Translations under genes and position numbers: made by a program
Notes under the pieces: generated by a model
What the model was told of the DNA's origin: nothing
The model's input: the letters and a program-made list of their open reading frames with translations, nothing else
The model's database searches: none
In this document: piece by piece, positions 27,535-36,050 of the stretch
Layout of the letters: every line of letters begins with the position of its first letter
How positions within the stretch are numbered: position 1 is the first letter of the stretch
NCBI RefSeq assembly: GCF_003428885.1
Contig: NZ_QQRU01000008.1
Location: 66,172-129,807, forward strand
Length of the DNA: 63,636 nucleotides
From: Streptococcus sp. LQJ-218
GTDB lineage: Bacteria; Bacillota; Bacilli; Lactobacillales; Streptococcaceae
Direction: 5' to 3'

Positions 27535-29793
27535 ATGTTATCACTACAAGAATTTGTACAGAATCGTTACAATAAAACCATTGCAGAATGTAGCAATGAA
27601 GAGCTTTATCTTGCTCTTCTCAACTACAGCAAGCTTGCAAGCAGCCAAAAACCAGTTAACACTGGTAAGAAAAAAGTTTACTACATCTCAGCTGAGTTCT
27701 TGATTGGTAAACTCTTGTCAAACAACTTGATCAACCTTGGTCTTTACGACGATGTTAAAAAAGAACTTGCAGCTGCAGGTAAAGACTTGATTGAAGTTGA
27801 AGAAGTTGAATTGGAACCATCTCTTGGTAATGGTGGTTTGGGACGTTTGGCTGCCTGCTTTATCGACTCAATTGCGACTCTTGGTTTGAATGGTGACGGT
27901 GTTGGTTTGAACTACCACTACGGTCTTTTCCAACAAGTTCTTAAAAATAACCAACAAGAAACAATTCCAAATGCATGGTTGACAGAGCAAAACTGGTTGG
28001 TTCGCTCAAGCCGTAGCTACCAAGTGCCATTTGCTCACTTCACATTGACATCAACTCTTTACGATATCGATGTACCTGGTTACAAGACAGAAACGAAGAA
28101 CCGCTTGCGTTTGTTTGACTTGGATTCAGTTGATTCTTCTATCATTAAAGACGGTATCAACTTTGACAAGACAGATATCGCTCACAACTTGACTCTCTTC
28201 CTTTACCCAGATGATAGTGACCGTCAAGGTGAATTGCTCCGTATCTTCCAACAATACTTCATGGTTTCAAACGGTGCGCAATTGATCATCGATGAAGCAA
28301 TCGAAAAAGGAAGCAACTTGCATGACCTTGCTGACTACGCAGTTGTACAAATCAACGATACTCACCCATCAATGGTGATTCCTGAATTGATCCGTCTTTT
28401 GACTGAACGTGGTATCGAACTGGACGAAGCAATTTCTATCGTTCGTAGCATGACTGCCTACACAAACCACACAATCCTTGCTGAAGCCCTTGAAAAATGG
28501 CCTCTTGAATTCTTGGAAGAAGTGGTTCCTCACTTGGTACCAATCATCAAAGAATTGGATCGCCGTGTGAAAGCAGAATACAAAGATCCAGCTGTTCAAA
28601 TCATCGATGAGAGTGGACGTGTCCACATGGCTCACATGGATATCCACTACGGATACAGCGTAAACGGAGTTGCAGCTCTTCACACTGAAATCTTGAAGAA
28701 CTCTGAGTTGAAAGCCTTCTACGACCTTTACCCAGAAAAATTCAACAACAAAACAAACGGTATCACATTCCGCCGTTGGCTCATGCATGCGAACCCACGC
28801 TTGTCACACTACTTGGATGAGATTCTCGGAGAAGGTTGGCACCATGAAGCAGATGAGCTAGAAAAACTCTTGGCATACGAAGACAAAGCAGCTGTCAAAG
28901 AAAAATTGGAAAGCATCAAGGCTCACAACAAACGTAAATTGGCTCGTCACTTGAAAGAACACCAAGGTGTGGAAATCAATACAAACTCTATCTTTGATAT
29001 CCAAATCAAACGTCTTCACGAGTACAAACGCCAACAAATGAACGCTTTGTACGTGATCCACAAATACCTTGACATCAAAGCTGGTAACATCCCTGCTCGC
29101 CCAATCACAATCTTCTTTGGTGGTAAAGCAGCTCCAGCCTACACAATCGCTCAAGACATCATTCACTTGATCCTTTGCATGTCAGAAGTGATTGCAAACG
29201 ACCCAGCAGTTGCTCCACACTTGCAAGTAGTTATGGTTGAAAACTACAACGTTACTGCAGCAAGCTTCCTTATCCCAGCATGTGATATCTCAGAACAAAT
29301 CTCACTTGCTTCTAAAGAAGCTTCAGGTACTGGTAACATGAAATTCATGTTGAACGGAGCTTTGACTCTTGGTACTATGGACGGAGCTAATGTGGAAATC
29401 GCTGAGTTGGTTGGAGATGAAAACATCTACATCTTTGGTGAAGATTCAGAAACTGTTATCGACCTTTACGATAAAGCAGCATACAAATCAAGCGAATTCT
29501 ATGCTCGTGAAGCCATCAAACCATTGGTTGACTTTATCGTGAGCGATGCAGTTCTTGCAGCTGGAAACAAAGAACGCTTGGAACGTCTTTACAATGAATT
29601 GATCAACAAAGACTGGTTCATGACTCTTCTTGACTTAGAAGACTACATCAAAGTGAAAGAGCAAATGCTTACTGACTACGAAGACCGTGACGCATGGTTG
29701 GATAAAGTTATCGTCAACATTGCTAAAGCAGGATTCTTCTCATCTGACCGTACAATCGCTCAGTACAACGAAGATATCTGGCACTTGAACTAA
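27535..29793 (+). CDS. glgP: Glycogen/maltodextrin phosphorylase
   Basis: This 752-residue PLP-dependent GT35 enzyme releases glucose-1-phosphate from alpha-1,4-glucans. The pyridoxal-phosphate lysine lies in [29 protein letters not shown] near residue 605, and the N-terminal [20 protein letters not shown] motif is present. The gene is also called malP in streptococci. AGGAGA precedes the ATG. With MalQ it degrades imported maltodextrins: MalQ extends short chains and this enzyme phosphorolyses them. A terminator follows. Confidence 0.95.
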   Translation: MLSLQEFVQNRYNKTIAECSNEELYLALLNYSKLASSQKPVNTGKKKVYYISAEFLIGKLLSNNLINLGLYDDVKKELAAAGKDLIEVEEVELEPSLGNGGLGRLAACFIDSIATLGLNGDGVGLNYHYGLFQQVLKNNQQETIPNAWLTEQNWLVRSSRSYQVPFAHFTLTSTLYDIDVPGYKTETKNRLRLFDLDSVDSSIIKDGINFDKTDIAHNLTLFLYPDDSDRQGELLRIFQQYFMVSNGAQLIIDEAIEKGSNLHDLADYAVVQINDTHPSMVIPELIRLLTERGIELDEAISIVRSMTAYTNHTILAEALEKWPLEFLEEVVPHLVPIIKELDRRVKAEYKDPAVQIIDESGRVHMAHMDIHYGYSVNGVAALHTEILKNSELKAFYDLYPEKFNNKTNGITFRRWLMHANPRLSHYLDEILGEGWHHEADELEKLLAYEDKAAVKEKLESIKAHNKRKLARHLKEHQGVEINTNSIFDIQIKRLHEYKRQQMNALYVIHKYLDIKAGNIPARPITIFFGGKAAPAYTIAQDIIHLILCMSEVIANDPAVAPHLQVVMVENYNVTAASFLIPACDISEQISLASKEASGTGNMKFMLNGALTLGTMDGANVEIAELVGDENIYIFGEDSETVIDLYDKAAYKSSEFYAREAIKPLVDFIVSDAVLAAGNKERLERLYNELINKDWFMTLLDLEDYIKVKEQMLTDYEDRDAWLDKVIVNIAKAGFFSSDRTIAQYNEDIWHLN

Positions 29794-29821
29794 GATAGAA
29801 ATTCAAACTAATACATTTTGT

Positions 29822-29856
29822 AAAAAAGCGAGTTTCGATTGAAATTCGCTTTTTTG
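29822..29856 (+). terminator. Terminator of malQ-glgP
   Basis: AAAAAAGCGA and TCGCTTTTTT arms with an inner TTTC/GAAA stem. Confidence 0.8.
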
Positions 29857-29944
29857 AATGCTTGACTAGAAATAGATCTCTGATACTATATTTAAATGTC
29901 TCACTTATATAGAGTGGTGACTTAAAACTATTCCTTATCATTAT

Positions 29945-29959
29945 TTTTTCTGAAAATTA
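29945..29959 (+). promoter_or_regulatory. CodY-like box upstream of the ComR-like cluster
   Basis: TTTTTTCTGAAAATT matches the CodY consensus at 13 of 15 positions. It lies just before a TTAAAAT -10-like box (29971-29977). An imperfect inverted repeat (GTCTCACT with AGTGGTGAC, 29898-29922) lies further upstream. Confidence 0.4.
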
Positions 29960-30033
29960 TAGGAAAGTGTGTTAAAATGGAATCGTATACAAGTTGTTGT
30001 TTGAATATCAAATTAGAATTTAAAGAGGTCATT

Positions 30034-30936
30034 ATGAGTAATTTGGAAATAGGGAAACGGATTCGCACCTTACGAACTGAAAAAGGATTGAGTAGAGAAG
30101 CATTTTGTGGAGATGAAAAAGAACTTACTATTCGTCAGTTGGGGCGAATTGAAACGGGAAATAACTTGCCCAGCTTAGCTAAACTAGACTATATAGCAGA
30201 AGTGTTAGGGGTTCCGATGTCTCAGTTAATTGATGAACGATTGCTAATCGTTCCCAAAGAGTATCTAAAACTAAAAACAAAATTGATACGTCAATCTATT
30301 CATGGAGATGAAGAAAAAGTCCGCCAACGTGAGGCTATCTTTGAAGAAATTCAGGAACGATTTTATGACCAACTGCCTGAAGATGAGCAAGTATCCGTTG
30401 AAGTCCTACAAGCCATTGATGATGTATATGTTTCTGAAAACGCTGAATTTGGGGAAGGTTTAATTGAGGAGTATTTTGAGCAAACTTTGCTACAAACGGA
30501 GTATTCTGTAAATGATTTATTGATCTTATATTTATATTTTTTATCAAATGCTATTAGTTTTAAACGAAATGATGACGTTTTTAAAAAAGTAAGAAATAAT
30601 ATCGTGACCATAATTGACTGTTCAGATAACACTTACATGCATCTACTACAAAGAGTATTAATTGCAATACTGTTGTATCAACTGAGAAACGAATACTACG
30701 AAGATATCTCGATTATTTTTAGTTTTTTCAGAGAAATTATGATGGAAATTCAAGATTCAAACTTAAAACCAACTGTAGACTACTTTGAGGCTAAATATTA
30801 CTTATATGGAGAAAAAGATAAAGAAAAAGCCCTGCAATACTATGAAAAAGCTATCAATGGAGCAGAATTTTTGAATGACATGAATTTTAAAAATCGAGTG
30901 ATAGAGGAGATGAAAGAAGAGTTTCCTGATATGTAA
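30034..30936 (+). CDS. ComR-like RRNPP transcriptional regulator, paralogue 1
   Basis: This 300-residue cytoplasmic regulator has an N-terminal helix-turn-helix (LEIGKRIRTLRTEKGLSREA, then ELTIRQLGRIETGNNLPSLAKLDYIAEVLG). It closely resembles ComR of salivarius and mutans streptococci, including the SRE-C and RQL-RIE-G--LPSL patterns as I recall them. A helical TPR-like domain follows from about residue 75, where peptide pheromones bind in this family. ATG 30034 (MSNLEIG) is chosen by comparison with the two paralogues; the open frame reaches back to 29977. It shares about 90 percent of its first 150 residues with the next two genes but differs at about 150-240. Function is likely peptide sensing (inference). 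Confidence 0.8.
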   Translation: MSNLEIGKRIRTLRTEKGLSREAFCGDEKELTIRQLGRIETGNNLPSLAKLDYIAEVLGVPMSQLIDERLLIVPKEYLKLKTKLIRQSIHGDEEKVRQREAIFEEIQERFYDQLPEDEQVSVEVLQAIDDVYVSENAEFGEGLIEEYFEQTLLQTEYSVNDLLILYLYFLSNAISFKRNDDVFKKVRNNIVTIIDCSDNTYMHLLQRVLIAILLYQLRNEYYEDISIIFSFFREIMMEIQDSNLKPTVDYFEAKYYLYGEKDKEKALQYYEKAINGAEFLNDMNFKNRVIEEMKEEFPDM

Positions 30937-31086
30937 AAAAACTCTTTGTTTATTGTTGAGGGTTGCTGATAGGCAATATGGGGAGCTTTGTTAGTAAGAA
31001 TTTAATATATTTGAAATAATAGATGATAACAAATAGCATAAGTACTTTTATTTTTATGTACAAAAGACTATTTACAGAGGAATAAG

Positions 31087-31989
31087 ATGAAAAATTTGGA
31101 AATAGGAAAAAGAATTCGTACCTTACGGACTGAAAAAGGATTGAGTCGGGAAGCCTTTTGTGGCGATGAAAAAGAGCTTACTGTTCGTCAGTTAGGAAGA
31201 ATTGAAACAGGAAATAACTTACCCAGTTTAGCGAAACTAGACTATATAGCTAAAGTATTGGGAGTTCCAATATCTCAGTTAATTGACGAGGGCTTGTTAA
31301 TTGTTCCTAAAGAGTATTTAAAACTAAAAACGAAATTGATTCGTCAATCTATTCATGGAGATGAAGAAAAAATCCGCCAACGTGAAGCTATATTTGAAGA
31401 AATTCAGGAACGTTTTTATGATCAACTCCCTGAAGATGAGCAAGTAGCAGTTGAAGTTTTACAAGCTATTGATGATGTGTATGTTTCTGAAAACTCTGAC
31501 TTTGGAGAAGGTTTAATTGAGGAATATTTTGAACAAACAATATTACGAACAGAATATTCGACAAATGATCTACTGATATTGTACTTATATTTTTTATCTC
31601 TAGCTGTTAATTCAGAACGAGATGAAATAACTTTAAAAAAAGTTTGTCTAAATATTGTATCTCAAACAAACTATGATGATACAAACTATGTTCACTTGCT
31701 TCAAAGAGTACTACTAGGTTTAATATTTTATCAACTTGACATCGATTATCATGAATTTATACCTGAAATATTGAGTATGTTAAGAGAAATTATGATTGAC
31801 ATCGGAGATACTAGTTTAAAACCAACTGTAGACTTCATTGAAGCAAAATATTACTTATACGGAGAAAAAGATAAAGAAAAAGCCCTGCAATACTATGAAA
31901 AAGCTATCAATGGGGCAGAATTTTTGAATGACATGAATTTTAAAAATCGAGTGATAGAGGAACTTAGAAAAGATTTACCTGATATGTGA
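31087..31989 (+). CDS. ComR-like RRNPP transcriptional regulator, paralogue 2
   Basis: This 300-residue protein begins MKNLEIGKRIRTLRTEKGLS. Its helix-turn-helix and first TPR part are nearly the same as in paralogues 1 and 3. The middle (about 150-240: ILRTEYSTNDLLILYLYFLS, then SERDEITLKKVCLNIVSQTN) differs strongly. The last 50 residues (KPTVDFIEAKYYLYGEKDKE, then KALQYYEKAINGAEFLNDMN) match paralogue 1 again almost exactly. GAGGAATAAG precedes the ATG. No terminator is seen between the copies; the 150-base gap before it is A/T-rich with no clear peptide gene. Confidence 0.8.
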   Translation: MKNLEIGKRIRTLRTEKGLSREAFCGDEKELTVRQLGRIETGNNLPSLAKLDYIAKVLGVPISQLIDEGLLIVPKEYLKLKTKLIRQSIHGDEEKIRQREAIFEEIQERFYDQLPEDEQVAVEVLQAIDDVYVSENSDFGEGLIEEYFEQTILRTEYSTNDLLILYLYFLSLAVNSERDEITLKKVCLNIVSQTNYDDTNYVHLLQRVLLGLIFYQLDIDYHEFIPEILSMLREIMIDIGDTSLKPTVDFIEAKYYLYGEKDKEKALQYYEKAINGAEFLNDMNFKNRVIEELRKDLPDM

Positions 31990-32067
31990 AAAGTCTCTTT
32001 TTCATTGTAATGCCTTGATAAATAGTTATCAAGATAATCATAATGAAGATTGAGTAAAGAGGATGAT

Positions 32068-32964
32068 ATGAGTAATTTGGAAATAGGGAAAAGGATTCGT
32101 ACCTTACGGACTGAAAAAGGATTGAGTAGAGAGGCCTTTTGTGGAGATGAAAAGGAACTTACTGTTCGTCAGTTGGGCCGAATTGAAACTGGAAATAATT
32201 TGCCCAGCTTAGCTAAACTAGACTATATAGCCAAAGTATTAGGAGTTCCGATATCTCAATTAATTGACGAGGGATTGTTAATTGTTCCTAAAGAGTATTT
32301 AAAACTAAAAACAAAATTGATTCGTCAATCTATTCATGGAGATGAAGAAAAAATCTGCCAACGTGAGGCTATCTTTGAAGAAATTCAGGAACGCTTTTAC
32401 GACCAACTGCCTGAAGATGAGCAAGTAGCAGTTGAAGTTTTACAAGCTATTGATGATGTGTATGTTTCTGAAAACTCTGACTTTGGAGAGGGATTGATTG
32501 AGGAGTATTTTGAGCAGTTACTTTTAAAAACAAATTATGACACCAATGATTTACTAATTTTACACCTATATTTTTTAAAGTGCACTTTGAATGCCAAGCC
32601 AATTGATAATATATTTGAAAATATCTATTCTAACATCTTAGGGCAAACTAATTTCTCTGATACCAACAATATTCATTTGATTCAAAGGGTTATTGTATCA
32701 ATTGTTTTATATCACTTTAATATTGAATATTATGATTTAATGCCTCAAACGCTAAGTGCTGTACGAGAAATAATAGATGAAGTCCAAGATTTTGCTTTAC
32801 TACCTACAGTAGATTTTTTTGAAGCCAAATATTATATTCATACTAATCAGAATAAAGATCTTGCTTTGGACTACTATAATAAAGCAATAAACGGATCGGA
32901 ATTATTAAATGATAAATCATTTAGGGATAGAGTGATAGAAGAAAAAAATAAGGATTTTCCATAA
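32068..32964 (+). CDS. ComR-like RRNPP transcriptional regulator, paralogue 3
   Basis: This 298-residue regulator starts MSNLEIGKRIRTLRTEKGLS at ATG 32068, with AGAGGATG upstream; the longer frame from 32050 uses a TTG with no ribosome site. The N-terminal half is nearly identical to paralogue 2. From about residue 155 onward it diverges from both others, including its C-terminus (NQNKDLALDYYNKAINGSEL). It is the closest of the three to the ABC exporter operon. A promoter with ComR-box-like inverted repeats starts 12 bases after its stop codon. Confidence 0.8.
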   Translation: MSNLEIGKRIRTLRTEKGLSREAFCGDEKELTVRQLGRIETGNNLPSLAKLDYIAKVLGVPISQLIDEGLLIVPKEYLKLKTKLIRQSIHGDEEKICQREAIFEEIQERFYDQLPEDEQVAVEVLQAIDDVYVSENSDFGEGLIEEYFEQLLLKTNYDTNDLLILHLYFLKCTLNAKPIDNIFENIYSNILGQTNFSDTNNIHLIQRVIVSIVLYHFNIEYYDLMPQTLSAVREIIDEVQDFALLPTVDFFEAKYYIHTNQNKDLALDYYNKAINGSELLNDKSFRDRVIEEKNKDFP

Positions 32965-32976
32965 TTTCAATTTAAA

Positions 32977-33039
32977 AACAGGACATAAATGTCAGTGGAC
33001 AAAAATGTCCTGTTTTTTTACTTTCGTAAGGTATATACT
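32977..33039 (+). promoter_or_regulatory. ComR-box-like operator, T-tract and promoter of the ABC operon
   Basis: The segment opens AACAGGACATAAATGTC and closes GGACAAAAATGTCCTGTT, followed by a run of T (to about 33019). TATACT sits at 33034-33039. Each half contains GACA-N4-TGTC, and the outer arms AACAGGACAT/ATGTCCTGTT are mutually complementary. ComR boxes known in streptococci have GACA/TGTC inverted repeats followed by a T-tract and a -10 box without a good -35. The same palindrome with T-run could also terminate paralogue 3. Both roles may be combined. Confidence 0.6.
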
Positions 33040-33122
33040 GTTAGTGTAAATAAGTTAAGCAGAACGCAATGCTAGAAACATTTCTATTTAACGGGATGTA
33101 GATTAACAGGCGGGAGGAAAAT

Positions 33123-33344
33123 ATGGTAAAAACAATTGACTATTATATGGATGAAAAGTTTGTCAAGAAGGACTATCTGATTATCAAAAATAGTCTAGAT
33201 AGCAGACGCCTATGTAAAGTAACACTTGATGAGAAGCTACTAAAATTAGTTCTCTTACTTCCAAATGAAATGAGAGAAATCAAAATGGACTCCAACTTAA
33301 AGCCTAGAATTAGAGTTGTTGACATAACCGATGGGAGTGAGTGA
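33123..33344 (+). CDS. Small soluble protein of unknown function, first gene of ABC operon
   Basis: This 73-residue, mostly charged protein (MVKTIDYYMDEKFVKKDYLI) has no signal or membrane segment. GGGAGG lies 8 bases before the ATG, so it should be translated well. It ends 41 bases before the ABC ATPase start and is likely co-transcribed from the ComR-box-like promoter. I do not recognise a family. Confidence 0.65.
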   Translation: MVKTIDYYMDEKFVKKDYLIIKNSLDSRRLCKVTLDEKLLKLVLLLPNEMREIKMDSNLKPRIRVVDITDGSE

Positions 33345-33385
33345 AGTTTTTAAAATACAATTTATCATTAGAAAGAGGTAATAAA

Positions 33386-34210
33386 ATGATTAAGGTAGAA
33401 AGAGTTACAAAGCGATTTGGAGATAATATTGCTTTAAATCAAATTAGTTTTTCAATAAACGAAGGAGAAATTTTTGGATTCCTAGGTCCATCTGGTTCAG
33501 GGAAAACAACAATGATCAATATTCTGACAGGACAGCTACAGGCTAACAGCGGAAAGACAGAATTATTAGGAAAAGATTCTCAAAAATTACTTCCGTCAGA
33601 TTTTGAAGAGTTAGGCTTAGTAGGTGACACAAGTGGTTATTACGAAAAATTAAGTTTGTACAATAACTTGTTGCTATTTGCAAGACTATACGGAGTTTCA
33701 AAATCTCGAATTGAAGAAATTCTAAAACAAGTTGGTCTGTATGATAGTAAAGACACTCCAGCTGAGAAACTTTCTACAGGAATGCGTCAACGAATGCTTT
33801 TAGCTCGTGCTTTAATCAATTACCCTAAAGTTCTATTTTTAGATGAACCTACAAGTGGGTTAGATCCCACCACCTCAAAGAAGATTCACAAATTACTACA
33901 GGAGTTAAAGGAAAGAGGAACAACCATTTTCTTAACTACTCATGATATGAATGAGGCGACTTTATTATGTGATAACCTAGCTCTTTTGAATAAAGGTGAT
34001 CTTATTGAACAAGGAAGCCCAAGCGAAATTATCCAAAAATACAACACGGAAAAAAATGTTGCAGTAACTTATAGTGATTCTACTAAAAAGGTAGTGCGCT
34101 TTGAAGACTTGCAGCAAGAAGATTATAAAAAAATGATGACGATTCACTCATGTGAACCAACTTTAGAAGATATTTTTATTAAATTGACAGGAGAAAAATT
34201 AGATGTTTAA
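33386..34210 (+). CDS. ABC transporter ATP-binding protein (module 1)
   Basis: This 274-residue cytoplasmic ATPase of an ABC-2 exporter has Walker A GPSGSGKTT (about residue 35), a signature variant LSTGMRQRM, Walker B VLFLDEPTSGLDP and the switch His in TTHDM. A C-terminal extension of about 55 residues is typical of drug or bacteriocin resistance exporters (BcrA/CcmA-like). ATG 33386 (MIKVERV) has AGAGG upstream; the longer GTG frame from 33341 overlaps the previous gene. It overlaps its permease by 8 bases. It is paralogous to the minus-strand ATPase at 37648-38475. Confidence 0.9.
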   Translation: MIKVERVTKRFGDNIALNQISFSINEGEIFGFLGPSGSGKTTMINILTGQLQANSGKTELLGKDSQKLLPSDFEELGLVGDTSGYYEKLSLYNNLLLFARLYGVSKSRIEEILKQVGLYDSKDTPAEKLSTGMRQRMLLARALINYPKVLFLDEPTSGLDPTTSKKIHKLLQELKERGTTIFLTTHDMNEATLLCDNLALLNKGDLIEQGSPSEIIQKYNTEKNVAVTYSDSTKKVVRFEDLQQEDYKKMMTIHSCEPTLEDIFIKLTGEKLDV

Positions 34211-34958
34211 GAGAATTTTAGCCCTTATCTGGTTGAGGACACAAGTATTATTAACAAACAAAAACACTTTGGTACAAGTAGTATTCCCATTCTTTCTGGT
34301 TCTACTCTTCCAAAATTTTATGAATACAGATGGTACTCAAGGGAAAACACTATTGTATAGTTCTTTAACAATGGCATTCTCATTTTCTTCTGGGTCAATG
34401 ATTTCAAACTCTATTGCAGAGGAAAAAGAAAAAAGAATTTTTAAAACACTCATTTTAAGCGGAGTTCGCCGTGGAGAATATCTTGTTTCCGTGTTGTTTT
34501 ATCCTGTAATCTTTGCCTTGGCTGCAGTTATTTCTTTCCCTATTATGGTTGAAGTGGATTTCGCAAAAGATTATCCTGTATACCTTGTAGTAGCTTCTCT
34601 GGTGGCATTATGTACAATCCTCTTAAATTTAGTGATTGGAGCTATTTCAGAGACACAAACTCAGGCTCAGGTTTATGGTTTGATTCCAATGCTTGGTCTC
34701 TCATTCTTGCCAATGTTTTCTCAAGTTAGCTCAGAGATCAAGAAATTTATGGATACAACTTTCTTAGGAGTTTATGTAGATTTCTTTAATAAACCAGATT
34801 TCAAGTTGAATTTTGACAGTTTGGGAATCACTTTTGCTTGGGTTATAGCATTACTTGCCCTTAGTTATTGGGGGTTGAAAAATAAAAAAAGAGTACAGTT
34901 TGGAAAATTAACAATTAATCAACTTCAAAAACTAACTTTTTTTAAAGCTAAGTGTTAA
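34203..34958 (+). CDS. ABC-2 type transporter permease (module 1)
   Basis: This 251-residue membrane protein has six predicted helices. The ABC-2 permease pattern is clear: an early helix (LVQVVFPFFLVLLFQNF), then SMISNSIAEEKEKRIFKTLILSGVRRGEYLVSVLF. It pairs with the ATPase it overlaps. The C-terminal stretch LQKLTFFKAKC is repeated as an orphan fragment about 396 bases downstream (35319-35354). The substrate is unknown; bacteriocin export or self-protection fits the setting (inference). Confidence 0.87.
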   Translation: MFKRILALIWLRTQVLLTNKNTLVQVVFPFFLVLLFQNFMNTDGTQGKTLLYSSLTMAFSFSSGSMISNSIAEEKEKRIFKTLILSGVRRGEYLVSVLFYPVIFALAAVISFPIMVEVDFAKDYPVYLVVASLVALCTILLNLVIGAISETQTQAQVYGLIPMLGLSFLPMFSQVSSEIKKFMDTTFLGVYVDFFNKPDFKLNFDSLGITFAWVIALLALSYWGLKNKKRVQFGKLTINQLQKLTFFKAKC

Positions 34959-34985
34959 TGAGCTTGTAAGAAATCTAGTTTAAAA

Positions 34986-35018
34986 CAGTAAACCAGCGCT
35001 TAAAATGCTGGTTTACTG
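34986..35018 (+). terminator. Terminator after ABC module 1
   Basis: CAGTAAACCAGC and GCTGGTTTACTG arms form a 12-bp perfect stem followed by TCTTTC, a weak T-tract. Confidence 0.7.
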
Positions 35019-35037
35019 TCTTTCATTCTCATGATTC

Positions 35038-35066
35038 TTGTATTCGCTTACATAAAGTGTTATAAT
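35038..35066 (+). promoter_or_regulatory. Promoter of the first small membrane protein gene
   Basis: TTGTAT (35038-35043), a 17-base spacer and TATAAT (35061-35066) form the promoter. An equivalent promoter stands in the duplicated cassette before 35490. Confidence 0.7.
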
Positions 35067-35092
35067 ATAATTGTAGGAAAGAAGGTGTTCTT

Positions 35093-35239
35093 ATGATGTA
35101 TATAAAATTGGGGTTGTTTGTTACCTTTCTTGTGTTATTAATCTTGTTACCTGATAAGATTAATGGAAAAAATAAAAAAATTTGGAAAATAGTTCTTGCA
35201 ATATTGACGGCGGCGGCATCATTGTCATTTTTGTACTAA
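35093..35239 (+). CDS. Tiny two-helix membrane protein (48 aa), unknown function
   Basis: The reading frame starts MMYIKLGLFVTFLVLLILLP and ends AILTAAASLSFLY. It has two hydrophobic helices joined by a basic loop (DKINGKNKKIWK). GAAGG lies before the ATG, and a clear promoter and terminator bracket it, so it forms its own transcript. Size, charge and setting recall bacteriocin-immunity or toxin-like peptides of streptococci, but no family is recognised. Confidence 0.65.
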   Translation: MMYIKLGLFVTFLVLLILLPDKINGKNKKIWKIVLAILTAAASLSFLY

Positions 35240-35247
35240 GTTATTTT

Positions 35248-35284
35248 AAGAATGTAGGGTTTATTTCCCTACATTCTTTTTAGT
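35248..35284 (+). terminator. Terminator of the 48-aa membrane protein gene
   Basis: AAGAATGTAGGG and CCCTACATTCTT arms are followed by TTTTAG. Confidence 0.85.
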
Positions 35285-35318
35285 TTTTTCTGTTTTATAA
35301 ATTCTATTTATCCAAGCG

Positions 35319-35492
35319 CTTCAAAAACTAACTTTTTTAAAAGCTAAGTGTTAGTAAGCTTGCAAGAAATCTAGTTTAAAATAGTAAACCAGCGCTTAAA
35401 ATGCCGGTTTTACTGTTTTTCATCCTCAAATTTATTGTATTCGCTTACATAAATTGTTATAATGTAATTATAAGAAAGAAGGTGTTCTTATG
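35319..35492 (+). repeat. Duplicated promoter cassette, copy 2 (with permease C-terminal remnant)
   Basis: This second copy of 34923-35095 begins with codons for LQKLTFLKAKC and a stop (35319-35354), a relic of an ABC permease 3' end. Terminator (35383-35415, GTAAACCAGC with a mismatched right arm), promoter (TTGTAT, then TATAAT at 35458-35463) and start codon follow. Confidence 0.85.
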
Positions 35493-35696
35493 TGGAAAAA
35501 ATATTTTTCAAAATATAAATGGACGGATTTATCTTGGATTCTATTTGTTATCTTAACATGCCTCTATATAGGTAACCACGATTTGTTTCCTCTCAATCAT
35601 CAAGAAATCTCTTTTCGTGGTAGCTTGTGGGGGTTGGTACTGGCATTATATCACTTGTTATTTATTGATAAGTTTGTTATCTCGAATCGAAAATAA
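35490..35696 (+). CDS. Small membrane protein (68 aa), unknown function
   Basis: This predicted 68-residue protein (MWKKYFSKYKWTDLSWILFV) has a basic N-terminus and two hydrophobic helices (TDLSWILFVILTCLYIG and GSLWGLVLALYHLLFI). It is the gene driven by the second promoter cassette. The architecture is like bacteriocin-immunity proteins, and I do not claim more. The next small gene lies 54 bases downstream without an intervening terminator. Confidence 0.7.
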   Translation: MWKKYFSKYKWTDLSWILFVILTCLYIGNHDLFPLNHQEISFRGSLWGLVLALYHLLFIDKFVISNRK

Positions 35697-35750
35697 AGAT
35701 TAGAACTATGCTTGACTGTGTACTTTTAATATTGATTTTGGAGGAAGATT

Positions 35751-35921
35751 TTGTCTCTATTATTTATTATTTTAAATTTGTTTATCTTGTACAAGATCTA
35801 TTCTTTGAGACGGGAGAAATCGAAGTATTTGATTTATATGGCCTATATCATATTTGGAGTAAATATACTATATGGTATTCAATGGTTATTAAGAGAATTT
35901 ATCTCAACTATTTCCCCTTAA
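35751..35921 (+). CDS. Small membrane protein (56 aa), TTG start, unknown function
   Basis: From TTG 35751 the frame reads SLLFIILNLFILYKIYSLRR, then EKSKYLIYMAYIIFGVNILYG to a stop at 35921. GGAGGAAG lies 6 bases before the TTG, a very strong ribosome site that decides this start and frame. Two hydrophobic helices are separated by a basic turn, giving the same plan as the two small genes before it. It is probably co-transcribed with the 68-residue gene. Confidence 0.6.
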   Translation: MSLLFIILNLFILYKIYSLRREKSKYLIYMAYIIFGVNILYGIQWLLREFISTISP

Positions 35922-35954
35922 TATATATAAAAACTTCAGTGATTCATTCATAAC

Positions 35955-36003
35955 AAAACGCATAAGATCACGATTTTTGAGTACCTGTTCTTATGCATTT
36001 TTG
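35955..36003. terminator. Terminator between small membrane genes and rlmA
   Basis: CGCATAAGA and TCTTATGC arms with a long loop are followed by TTTTTG. It may serve both converging units. Confidence 0.6.
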
Positions 36004-36050
36004 TAATATTAAAGATTTTTTGTAAGTTGTCTGCCTTTGGGAGGCCTAAT

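Larger units (their letters stand above)
34923..35095 (+). repeat. Duplicated promoter cassette, copy 1
   Basis: This 173-bp segment holds the last 36 bases of the permease gene, the terminator, a promoter, a ribosome site and an ATG. It recurs at 35319-35492 with scattered base changes. Confidence 0.85.

Noticed and set aside
35708..35953. 81-codon open frame beginning MLDCVLLILILEEDFV
   Set aside because: It overlaps the 56-codon frame at 35751-35921, which has a far better ribosome site and a coherent two-helix membrane protein.
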